Positions 1 through 10,900 of a DNA stretch of 64,000 nucleotides are shown piece after piece. How positions within the stretch are numbered: position 1 is the stretch's first letter; each line of letters begins with the position of its first letter. Below the pieces are notes generated by a model, which saw nothing but the letters and a program-made list of their open reading frames with translations, searched no databases and was not told where the DNA came from. The position numbers were made by a program, and so were the translations under genes. This DNA is from Onthophagus taurus (Eukaryota; Arthropoda; Insecta; Coleoptera; Scarabaeidae): positions 27,265,001 through 27,329,000 of the forward strand of contig NC_091968.1 of assembly GCF_036711975.1 (NCBI RefSeq). Direction: 5' to 3'.

Positions 1-2316
1 ATCTCCAACCGTTCTTGAGATAAAAAAGATTTTGTGTTGAGAACCATAAAATGCAGATAAAAGACAATATCTTCATTTTCTAACTTGTAACTTCTACGCC
101 ACTGATTACATCTCATTTTTGAGAACATTTTTAAATCGTGTGAAGTGTTTTACATAAAAAAGGTATTCTCTGTTAAATGCTGTATCTCGAATCGTTCTCG
201 AAATAAAGAAGCTTTTGTGTTAAAAACAATAAAAACACGAAAAATTGCAATATCTTAATTTTGCATTTTATAACTTCTACGCCACTGACTATATCTTAAC
301 TTCGAAAATATTTTTAGATTGTGTGAAATGTTTTACATAAAAAAGGTACTCTTTATTAAAAGTTGTATCTCCAACCGTTTTCGAGATAAAAAAGATTTTG
401 TGTTGAGAACCATAAAATCCAGATAACTGACAATATCTTCATTTTCTAACTTGTAACTTCTACGCCACTGATTACATCTCATTGTCCAGAACATTTTTAG
501 ACCGTGTGAAGTGTTTTACGTAAAAAAGGCATTCTTTATTAAATGCTGTATCTCGAACCGTTCTCGAAATAAAGAAGAGTTTTGTGTTGAATATAATAAA
601 AACTAGAAAAATAGCAATATCTTAATTTTGCATTTTATAACTTCTACGCCACTGACTATATCTTAACTTCGAAAATATTTTTAGACTGTGTGAAATGTTT
701 TACATAAAAAAGGTACTCTTTATTAAAAGTTGTATCTCCAACCGTTCTTGAGATAAAAAAGATTTTGTGTTGAGAACCATAAAATCCAGATAACTGACAA
801 TACCTTCATTTTCTAACTTGTAACTTCTACGCCACTGATTACATCTCATTTTGGAGAACATTTTTAGACCGTGTGAAGTGTTTTACATAAAAAAGGTATT
901 CTTTGTTAAATGCTGTATCTCGAATCGTTCTCGAAATAAAGAAGCTTTTGTGTTGAAAACAATAAAAACCTGAAAAATTGCAGTATCTTAATTTTGCATT
1001 TTATAACTTCTACGCCACTGACTATATCTTAACTTCGAAAATATTTTTAGATTGTGTGAAATGTTTTACATAAAAAAGGTATTCTTTATTAAAAGTTGTA
1101 TATCCAACCGTTCTTGAGATAAAAAAGATTTTGTGTTGAGAACCATAAAATCCAGATAAATGACAATATCTTCATTTTCTAACTTGTAACTTCTACGCCA
1201 CTGATTATATCTCATTTTCGAGAACATTTTTAGACCGTGTGAAGTGTTTTACATAAAAAAGGTATTCTTTGTTAAATGCTGTATCTCGAATCGTTCTCGA
1301 AATAAAGAAGCTTTTGTGTTGAATACAATAAAAACCTGAAAAATTGTAATATCTTAATTTTGCATTTTATAACTTCTACGCCACTGACTATATCTTAACT
1401 TCGAAAATATTTTTAGATTGTGTGAAATGTTTTACATAAAAAAGGTACTCTTTATTAAAAGTTGTATCTCCAATCGTTCTTGAGATAAAAAAGATTTTGT
1501 GTTGAGAACCATAAAATCCAGATAAATGACAATATCTTCATTTTCTAACTTGTAACTTCTACGCCACTGATTATATCTCATTTTCGAGAACATTTTTAGA
1601 CCGTGTGAAGTGTTTTACATAAAAAAGGTATTCTTTGTTAAATGCTGTATCTCGAATCGTTCTCGAAATAAAGAAGCTTTTGTGTTGAAAACAATAAAAA
1701 CCCAAAAAATTGCAATATCTTAATTTTGCATTTTATAACTTCTACGCCACTGACTACATCTTAACTTTGAGACTATTTTTGTACTGTTTGAAATGTTTTA
1801 CATAAAAAAGGTACTCTTTATTAAAAGTTGTATCTCCAACCGTTCTTGAGATAAAAAAGATTTTGTGTTGAGAACCATAAAATCCAGATAACTGACAATA
1901 TCTTCATTTTCTAACTTGTAACTTCTACGCCACTGATTACATCTCATTTTTGAGAACATTTTTAGACCGTGTGAAGTGTTTTACATAAAAAAGGTATTCT
2001 TTGTTAAATGCTGTATCTCGAATCGTTCTCGAAATAAAGAAGCTTTTGTGTTCAATACAATAAAAACCTGAAAAATTGCAATATGTTAATTTTGCATTTT
2101 ATAACTTCTACGCCACTGACTATATCTTAACTTCGAGAATATTTTTAGACTGTGTGAAATGTTTTACATAAAAAACCTATTCTTTGTTAAAAGTTGTATC
2201 TCCAACCGTTCTTGAGATAAAAAAGATTTTGTGTTGACAACCATAAAATCCAGATAACTGACAATATCTTCATTTTCTAACTTGTAACTTCTACGCCACT
2301 GATTACATCTCATTTT
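1..2316. repeat. Satellite, 183-bp monomer in 366-bp dimers
   Basis: About 12.7 tandem monomers. The landmark CTTCTACGCCACTGA recurs at 91, 274 and 457, so the monomer is 183 bp. Two monomer types alternate: one carries 'GATTACATCTCATTTT', the other 'GACTATATCTTAACTTCG', so the homogenised unit is a 366-bp dimer. The array begins before the window and stops abruptly near 2316, where unique sequence starts. No coding potential. Confidence 0.95.
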
Positions 2317-3640
2317 CCCCAATATTAAAGTTTGAACCCTCTTCGTATCTTGAGACAGGGTAATACAATTTGATTTAATTTTTCCTAGTGGTCATTAAGC
2401 GGGTAATAATAACAACGTGGTCACGAAGAACTAAGGGTTAGAAAAAAAATGCGATAATTGAGGAAATCGTCGATGATTATCGCGCGATTCGGTGGTCGTT
2501 ATCGCGTACTCGCCGTGGATGGAGGCACAAGGTGGTCGTTTCTCGTATATAATACGTGAAAACTAATGATTAATGAGTGTAGGGAGAATGACACAAAACA
2601 CCTTTTGCGTTCCCCCCTTTTTCTAGCACCATTTAGAAGTAAAAAGGAATTTCTTTATTATTATAATCCAATTAGAATTACACGAAAAGTTTAACTTAAA
2701 AATTTTTTTGTAAAATTCGTTCTTGTTCGAAGTAGTTTAAATAAAAATTTTTTTGAAAGGTGTGTACCGTTGAAAGAAATTAGGTTCACTTTATTAATTT
2801 GGCCTCGTCAATATCAAAGGGATGCCGCTCGGATGATCGATCGTCGAAGCCGGTTAATCAAGACTTGGGCAAGATAAAAATCTATATTTGTCGACGTCGA
2901 TTAAATGAAAACGGTTGATGTTGCAAGAAAATTTCTTAAAAAAATTAATTCTCTAAACACACTTTAATTTATGTGAGTCAAATTTCAATGTAAACGAGTG
3001 TATTAAACTGAAAAGGACAGATGGGATAAAAAAGAATCCGCGTCACCGGAGTCGTCAATCCGGTCGCCTCGGTGTCAGTGCGACTTTTTAATTGCCATAT
3101 TTATAATTACCCGGCTAAGTATTCGCTAATGACCATTTAGTTTTTGTCGTTCGATGGTCAGGTTTATATCTTCGGAACCCGACCAAGATTTACATTCGTC
3201 CAAAACGAACAAAACCGGCACCGGATTCGATTCGATTCGATTCGATCAGATCGACCTGCCACAGAGGACACGTCGTATACAGTTCTTCGCAAAAGTGTTT
3301 TGTTGATCGTATATACACGGCATTGTTGGTGTAATTAACGGGGACAATGGAGAGGATTTTTTTCTTTTTGGGATCTCTTCCATTCGAGGTTGTAATCATT
3401 CCTCCCGAATGGACACGGGTAGCTTAATAGACCCAGCCCTAATCAACTTTATTATGTCAGGGGTCACGCCTTTTCTTTTTCATTTCTTAACATCATTTAT
3501 TATCATTCACATTTTCGAAATGAAATTCAAAAAATTCTTTATACACTGTTTTTAGAGAAACTTTTCTTTTTATGCTACTTTTATAGTTGATATAACCTGA
3601 TATGAATTAATTTTTTTGTCTAATACCTTTTTAGACACTT
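2317..3640. other. Single-copy-looking intergenic DNA
   Basis: No convincing gene. Open frames at 3144-3338 (+) and 3190-3399 (-) overlap on opposite strands, are under 70 codons and match no family I know. A small TTCGA microsatellite lies near 3225-3248. Base composition is more balanced than in the satellites, with CG-containing patches near 2470-2530 and 3040-3110. These could be regulatory or intronic DNA, but nothing here proves it. Confidence 0.5.
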
Positions 3641-3870
3641 TCTTATGTTTCTTCATCATTTTTTAAGAAATGTACAAAAAAACTCACACTTTCGGGACAC
3701 CTGTATGCATCCCATTTAAAATAACAATGCTGGTTGTCATAGAAACGAAACAAAAAACAATACAAACAAGCAAATTCATAAAGAATCTTGTATTTGAAAC
3801 ATTTCTCTTTAAAACCACAAATGGCGAAGTTATTGGCTATATTCCAGACATTTGACACACCCTATATAAT
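3640..3870. repeat. Possible transposon remnant (GGGACACC-type motifs)
   Basis: The block holds 'CGGGACACCTGTATGC' near 3692 and 'GACACACCCTATATAAT' near 3855. These resemble the GGGTGTCC-type termini of many insect dispersed repeats and of the foldback element at 55031-55613. Clean inverted termini and a target-site duplication were not found, so this is a tentative call. The short frames on both strands show no domain. Confidence 0.3.
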
Positions 3871-4118
3871 AAAAAATGATCATAAATGATTTAATCCAAA
3901 TTTAGCAAAAAATATTTGCTTCAGTGATTAATACATTTTTTACTTAAATGGACATATGAATAACATAATGTACGATATATATCCTTATATGACAAGAGAG
4001 GAACATACCCAAAGACCTCAAAAGATTAATAGGGCAGGAATACTAGGTGATTCAATAGTTGGACTCATATTCATTAATGAAACGCTAAATGGTGATGTCA
4101 ACTTGAATATGTTGGAGA

Positions 4119-4130
4119 ACATCATCAATC
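4119..4130. repeat. Target-site duplication, left copy
   Basis: ACATCATCAATC, identical to 4681-4692, brackets the LINE fragment. Twelve exact bases are typical of target-primed reverse transcription. Confidence 0.85.
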
Positions 4131-4680
4131 GAGCAATTTCGGCGTGAGGTCACAGTGAACTTCATACCAAAACTGGATAAGCTTGATTATTTCACATCGA
4201 AGTCGTTTAGACCAATCAATCTCTTCTCCTTTCTTTTGAAAACCCTGGAAAGACTGTGTGATCGCTACATTAGAGATTTCTGTCTCCCAACTAAACCAGT
4301 AAATCCTAATCAACACGCCTACACTCAGGGCAAGTCCACACTAACAGCTCTTCATTTAGTGACCAGCTTTGTTGGTGGAGCGCTGGACCTAAAGGAGTCT
4401 GCCTTGGGTGTTTTCATAGATATAGAGGAAGCTTTTGATAAAACAACTTTCTCCGGTATTAATGATGCCTTGTTAGAGTATATTCCACCGACTCTTTGTG
4501 GTTGGATTGAGAACACTCTTAAAGATAGGATAGTTAAGCTTAGGGCTGGCAATGTCAGTCTCCAAGGAGGATTTACTCGAGGCTGTTCACAAGGGAAGTG
4601 CAGAAGGATGTACAATTAGCTCGTTGGGGCCTAGGTGCTGTATGCGGAAGCATACCCTCCTCTTTTCTACATACATACAT
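4131..4680 (+). mobile_element. Internally deleted LINE fragment with 12-bp target duplication
   Basis: A 550-bp insertion inside the transposase relic, flanked by the 12-bp direct repeat ACATCATCAATC (4119-4130 and 4681-4692). It encodes reverse-transcriptase motifs: KSFRPINLFSFLLKTLERL, then FIDIEEAFD (motif A) and GFTRGCSQG (motif B region). After GCSQGK it jumps to a short 3' tail ending in an ATAC microsatellite. The catalytic YADD region is absent, so there was an internal deletion between motif B and the 3' end. The same tail appears near 5775-5855. It is a non-LTR element of Jockey/R1-like type; the clade is not resolved. Confidence 0.8.
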
Positions 4681-4692
4681 ACATCATCAATC
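4681..4692. repeat. Target-site duplication, right copy
   Basis: ACATCATCAATC, identical to 4119-4130. The transposase reading frame resumes here. Confidence 0.85.
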
Positions 4693-5030
4693 CTCTAATA
4701 ACTGAAGAAGTGGAAAACCAGCTTGATGAAGAAGGTAATCAAATACTAGACGAATATCAATTGTTCTTCCAGCAGGATTATGCTCCACCGCATTATGCTG
4801 CGAATGTTCGTAACTGGCTTAACCGGAGATTTCCAAATCACTGGATTGGTAGACAAGGAACAATCGAATGACATCCACGATCACCGGACCTCACAAGTCC
4901 TAACTTCTTCCTTTGGAATCATTTAAAGTCAATAGTTTATAAGACTAAACACGTAGATTTAAATTTTGTTGCTTTATTATTTTACTACTGCATGGAGGCT
5001 AATGGTGCTCATTTTGAGTGGTTGCTGTGA

Positions 5031-5590
5031 ATGTTCTTTTTTTAGCCAGCAATATCTAATCTTCTGTTAGTAGTATCTAGTCTTCTGAGATGAGTATTTA
5101 GTCACATATGATAAAGTATTGTACATTGATAACATATATTCAACTAAGCCTTTGACGAAAAAAATTATTTATCATACTTGATATCCACCAGCAGTATCTA
5201 GTTTTATTCATCAAATATCTAATTTTTCGCTAACAGTATCTAGTGTCTTTCTAGCAGTATACGCATATGCTATACAATGCATAAGTAAGATACATTGCTC
5301 AGTAGTGTTTTACCAATGGTAGTTAATGACATATGGCAGAGTATTGTAGGCTGATATACTCATTCTTATTATCTATCAGCTGTGTCTAGTCTTCTCCTAA
5401 AAACGTCTAATTTTGTGATACCTTATCTCCTTTTAGCAGTATCCAGTTTTCAATAAGCTATATCCTCTGTTAACATTATATCGCAGCGTGTCTCTCATCA
5501 GTCTTTTGCCAACAATATCCAATGACATATAGCAGAGTATTGCAGACTGATAAATTATACTCATCTATCAGCAGTGTCTAGTCTTTATCA
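5031..5590. repeat. Degenerate 'AGCAGTATCTAGT' word-repeat region
   Basis: Loosely repeated short words (GTATCTAGT, TCTTCTG, CAGCAGTATCTA) recur at irregular spacing with no fixed period. The same vocabulary returns at 5856-6130, 14380-14760, 15990-16380 and 16665-16990, so this is a dispersed decayed minisatellite or repeat family. No coding sequence seen. Confidence 0.6.
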
Positions 5591-5591
5591 T

Positions 5592-5855
5592 TTTTTAAGA
5601 ACATTGTAGACAGAGATATGTTTAGACATATCTCCTCTCTGACCGACCTCAGAATAAGATCCTTCGGGGAGAAATGGCCAACCACAGATGATATCAGGAA
5701 CATACCTCTGGGAGATGTCCTAGCCTTTGGTAAAAGCCTAGGCTGGTTGATGTGACTAAAGTGTGTGATGGGAGGATGCAGAAGTGGTCCAATGGGGCCT
5801 AAGAAGGGTTACTAAGTGCGGTAACGTACGCACTCTCGTATCCATACATATCTAG
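5592..5855 (+). mobile_element. 3'-end fragment of a LINE (same family as 4131-4680)
   Basis: An open stretch ending at about 5753 reads WPTTDDIRNIPLGDVLAFGK then a Trp-Leu-Met stop, which looks like the C-terminus of a LINE ORF. The following tail (TGCAGAAG...CAATGGGGCCTA...GTGCGG, then CATACATA) resembles the tail of the fragment at 4605-4680. The flanks 'TCTAGTCTTTATCA' (about 5576) and 'TCTAGTTCTTTATCA' (about 5855) could be a target duplication, but the surrounding word repeats make that uncertain. Confidence 0.5.
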
Positions 5856-6130
5856 TTCTTTATCAGCAACCTACATCTTTGTGTCTACAGTGTCCAGTAT
5901 TTTGCAAGCAGGAAGTACTCATTTTTAGTATCTAATTTTTCATTTCCACTTTGGTTTATGTTGCCAAAACGTCTCCGGTGATTTCTGGATTTTAGAGGAC
6001 ATGTGATTAGACACATTTCGGAAAGTTTTCTAATTTTCTTTCAGAAGTATCTCGTTTACTGCCTGCAGTATCTAATTCTTTGCCAGCAACCTGCAGTATC
6101 CAGTATGTGACATGTGATTAGATACGAGAT
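5856..6130. repeat. Word-repeat region, continued
   Basis: Same TATCTAGT/TTTGCCAGCA vocabulary as 5031-5590, split from it by the LINE 3' fragment. Confidence 0.5.
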
Positions 6131-7978
6131 ATGGTTAAGAACCTGGAAGTATAGTTTGAGTCATCGCAATCCGATCCTTTGTCTGTTGGGTTGGGTTAGG
6201 TTCTTAAGCTCATCCGTTCGAATACATCTCCATCTTCAGTCATTGTTAGATAGATGTGATAAATTGAACCAGGGTGGTACTATCTAGGTACTCCCTTGAT
6301 ACTGAAGTTTGAAACCCCTGTTTATGTATAAGTCTGTATAGCTCTTCGGCGCAGAAGAAATCGTGCTGAATCATAGAGGATCGGATCTTTTGCGTTTTAG
6401 GTAATGAACGCTATGTTGCAGAAATGTATGTGAGGTTGATTTTTTCATGTCATCTAATTCGAGTAGAACGAGTTAAGGTAAGCCACCATGGAAATATTAG
6501 TTTAGGAAAACTTTGTTTTGATTATATCTATAAAAATATAATAATAATTTTTTCTTTGCATGAAAAATGTGATATTGATTTAGATGTGTTGATCGGAAAA
6601 TTCTATTTTCGCGTGCAATTAATGACCGCGAGTGTCGGTCTATTGTTTATTAATGGGGAGAGTGCGACACATAATGGTCGCTTTGTAGGTCGATTAGGCC
6701 GTGTAGCGCGTAGAGCGGACACCGCCGGACGCACAATTCTGCGCGAGCTTTCGTGTCCACTCACCGGAAAACCAAATATATTGTGCCTGGACGCGGCCAT
6801 TTGCAATTAACCACGGTACGTTTGCCGGATTCGATCCTATCTACCACCCACAGATCAACTATGACAATATTTTTTGTTCTCATTTTCTTTCTTGCATTAC
6901 TTAAATGCGATCCGAAATTGATTAGAGTCTCTTTTTGAAAAAATCGGATTTTAATTAAACAACCGAAATGGAAGTCCATTAAGATTTTTTTTTGTTAACT
7001 CCATTATATCTAGAATTGGTTCACACACCTGCTACTTCAATTCAAAAGTGGAAGACGAAGAAGTGGTATAACTGCGAAACTAATCTCGCGATTCCTTAAT
7101 GATCCCTCTTCTAACGGCCTTTTTTCGAATACGTCTTATTCTCTGCATTAAGAGGACGAAATAAAAATATAAATGAAAGAAACGTCGCCAATGAAAAAGA
7201 AAAAACGAGATAAACGATCCGAAGTCTAAAACAAAAATCTTGTTCGTTGGCCACGGACAAACGACCGGCTATTAACCAGCGTCGGAGGCGATAAGGTCGA
7301 CACCTATATCGTGTCCGAGTCGCTAGGCGCTAGATTAATTAAGTACACCGTCGCTTATCTGCGATAATGGAATTCGCCGTATTGTCCGTGTCCATTTGGC
7401 GAGCTTGGACAATAAATAAACCCAACCAACCGACTTTTCGCGGTATACTTAGGACCACCAATAACGATTTTCAACGCCCATCCTGTGCCGATTTTGCGGT
7501 TTTCTTACTTAAACGGAACCATTTTTAACCGGACAATTTTCAAACCTACACTTCGAAAACGGTTCTTGTTTTCTTCGACTTTTTAAACCGTAAGTCATCC
7601 GGGATGTTTTGGCAGCTCAAAAGTGCCGCTAATGATCTTCTATTGGTCGGTCGCTATGGGTCACTTCTTACCGTCGGGATCATTTGTCTCGATCTTATAC
7701 CATTTGGTTTCTTACTAATTATCGTTCTCTTCCCTGTTTTATTTTTAACTCTAAACGATTGCTTTCTATTAAACCCTCTTGTAATTAACCAAGTCTTCCT
7801 TTATTATAGTGATGGAAAACTGGACACCGGATATTCCGCATCCATATTATCTATGACATTATTGCGATATTTAAATAAAAATTAAATTAATAAGAAAGCT
7901 GATAAGATATGTCAACTTATTTGGATCCAAGATACAAAATGAATTGTTTTAATGCTGATTTAACTAACGAAGCTACTC
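6131..7978. other. Single-copy-looking DNA, no gene recognised
   Basis: Holds a short TTGGG-type tract near 6184-6200 and CG-bearing patches at 6600-6850 and 7200-7600. Open frames at 6424-6810 (+, 128 codons) and 7604-7885 (+, 93 codons) have no recognisable domain, no obvious start context and no splice partner I can defend, so I do not call them genes. This could be intron or regulatory DNA of a gene outside the window. Confidence 0.45.
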
Positions 7979-10900
7979 CAAAAAATTAAATAATTTTATA
8001 GTAAATTTTGAAAGTTATAGATGATTTTTCATAATGGGTTGGTTCATTGGAAAGAGTACACTTTTATTAACACTTTTGGGAAATTTTCATACTCATATTC
8101 CAAGAATTGGATTTTATACGAATTTTTAAAACTTAATCAGCGAAAATTGCAAAATTCGAAAAAATTGTCGATCATTTCAAAAATTTATTTCTCAAGAACT
8201 AAAAGTGATTTTTCAAAACGGCTTTTTACATTAAAAAGAGGATATTTTAATTAATAATTGGTGATATGTTCATAAGGATCCTTCAAGAAATTAATTTTAT
8301 AGCGAATTTTGAAACTTATCGATGAAAATTGCAACATCGAAAATTTGATCAAAACATCAAATATTGTTTTCTCAAAAACTAATAATTATTTTTCAAAATG
8401 GGTTGGTTCATTGGAAAGAGGACACTTTTATTAACACTTTTGGGAAATTTTCAAACTCATATTCCAAGAACTAAATTTTATACGATTTTTTAAAACTTAA
8501 TCAGCGAAAATTGCAAAATTCGAAAAAATTGTCGATCATTTCAAAAATTTATTTCTCAAGAACTAAAAGTGATTTTTCAAAACCGCTTGTTACATTAAAA
8601 AGATGATATTTTATTTAATAATTGGTGATATTTCCACAAAGATCCTTCAAGAAATTAATTTTACAGCGAATTTTGAAACTTATCGATGAAAATTGCAACA
8701 TCGAAAATTTGATCAAAATATCAAATATTGTTTTCTCAAAAACTAAAAGTTATTTTTCAAAACGAGTTGGTTTATTGGAAAGAGGACACTTTTATTAACA
8801 CTTTGGGAAATTTTCATACTCATATTCCAAGAACTGAATTTTATACGAATTTTTAAAACTTAATCAACAAAAATTGCAAAAATCGAAAGAATTGTCGATC
8901 ATTTCAAAAATTTTTTTCTCAAAAACTAAAAGTGATTTTTCAAAACGGCTTTTTGTGTTCAAAAGAGGATACTTTAATTAATAATTAGTGATATATTTCA
9001 CAAGGATCCTTCAAGAAATTAATTTTATTGCGAATTTTGAAAATTATCGATGAAAATTGCAACATCGAAAATTTTATCAAAACTTCAAATATTGTTTTCT
9101 CAAAAACTAATAATTATTTTTCAAAATGGGTTGGTTCATTGGAAAGAGGACACTTTTATTAACACTTTGGGAAATTTTCAAACTCATATTCCAAGAACTA
9201 AATTTTATACGAATTTTTAAAACATAATCAGCGAAAATTGCAAAATTCGAAAAAATTGTCGATTATTTCAAAAATTTATTTCTCAAAAACTAAAAGCGAT
9301 TTTTCAAAACGCTTTGTTGCATTAAAAATAGGATATTTTAATTAATAATTGGTGATATTTCCACAAGGATCCTTCAAGAAATTAATTTTATAGCGAATTT
9401 TGAAAATTATCGATGAAAATTGTAACATCGAAAATTTTATCAAAACATCAAATATTGTTTTCTCAAAAACTAATAATTATTTTTCAAAATGGGTTGGTTT
9501 ATTGGAAAGAGGACGCTTTTATTAATATTTTGTGAAATTTTCATATTCATATTCCAAGAAATGGATTTTATACGAATTTTTAAAACATAATCAGCGAAAA
9601 TTGTAAAATTCGAAAAAATTGTCGATTATTTCAAAAATTTATTTCTCAAAAACTAAACGCGATTTTTCAAAACGGCTTTTTGCATTAAAAAGAGGATACT
9701 TTAATTAATAATTGGTGATATTTCCACAAGGATCCTTCAAGAAATTAATTTTATAGCGAATTTTGAAAATTATCGATGAAAATTGCAACATCGAAAATTT
9801 TATCAAAACTTCAAATATTGTTTTCTCAAAAACTAAACACTATTTTTCAAAATGGGTTGGTTCATTGGAAAGAGGACACTTTTATTAACACTTTGGGAAA
9901 TTTTCAAACTCATATTCCAAGAACTGAATTTTATACGAATTTATAAAACTTAATCGGCGAAAATTGCAAAAATCGAAAAAATTGTCAATCATTTCAAAAA
10001 GTTATTTCTCAAGAACTAAAAGTGATTTTTTAAAACGGCTTGTTACATTAAAAAGAGGATATTTTAATTAATAATTGGTGATATTTTCACAAGGATCTTA
10101 CAAGAAATTAATTTTATAGCGAATTTTGAAAATTATCCATAAAAATTGCAACATCGAAAATTTTCTCAAAACTTCAAATATTGTTTTCTCAAAAACTAAT
10201 AATTATTTTTCAAAATGAGTTGGTTCATTGGAAAGAGGACACTTTTATTAACACTTTGAGAAATTTTCATACTCATATTCCAAGAATTGGATTTTATACG
10301 AATTTTTAAAACTTAATCAGCGAAAATTGCAAAATTCGAAAAAATTGTCGATCATTTCAAAAATTTTTTTCTCAAAAACTAAAAGCAATTTTTCAAAACG
10401 CTTTGTTGCATTAAAAAGAGAATATTTTAATTAATAATTGGTGATATTTCTACAAGGATCCTTCAAGAAATTAATTTTATAGCGAATTTTGAAAATTATC
10501 GATAAAAATTGCAACATCGAAAATTTTCTCAAAACTTCAAATATTGTTTTCTCAAAAACTAATAATTATTTTTCAAAATGGGTTTGTTCATTGGAAAGAG
10601 GACGCTTTTATTAACATCTTGGGAAATTTTCAAACTCATATTCCAAGAACTGAAATTTATACGAATTTATAAAATTTAATCAGCGAAAATTGCAAAATTC
10701 GAAAAAATTGTCGATTATTTCAAATATTTATTTCTCAAGAACTAAAAGTGATTTTTCAAAACGGCTTGTTACATTAAAAAGAGGATATTTTATTTAATAA
10801 TTGGTGATATGTTCACAAGGATCCTTCAAGAAATTAATTTTATAGCGAATTTTGAAAATTATCGATAAAAATTGCAACATCGAAAATTTTCTCAAAACTT

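Larger units (their letters stand above)
3956..5030 (+). pseudogene. Tc1/mariner-type (DDE) transposase relic, split by a LINE
   Basis: C-terminal half of an IS630/Tc1/mariner superfamily transposase. The upstream piece (3956-4130) reads TREEHTQRPQKIN...AGILGD...; the downstream piece (4681-4960) reads LITEEVENQLDEEGNQ, then FFQQDYAPPHYAA, WLNRRFPNHWIG and RSPDLTSPNFFLWNHLKS. The end, near EANGAHFEWLL before a stop at 5028-5030, matches the usual C-terminus of these proteins. QQDYAPPH holds the second catalytic Asp region. The gene is dead: the N-terminal part is missing, a frame break follows IEW at about 4870, an internal stretch after 4960 is lost, and a LINE fragment sits at 4131-4680. 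Removing that insert and one copy of its target duplication joins the frames exactly (ENIIN to PLITEE). The family assignment comes from remembered motifs, not a search. Confidence 0.8.

Noticed and set aside
6424..6810. 128-codon plus-strand open frame as a gene
   Set aside because: No motif, GC composition changes midway, and an opposite-strand frame covers the same bases.
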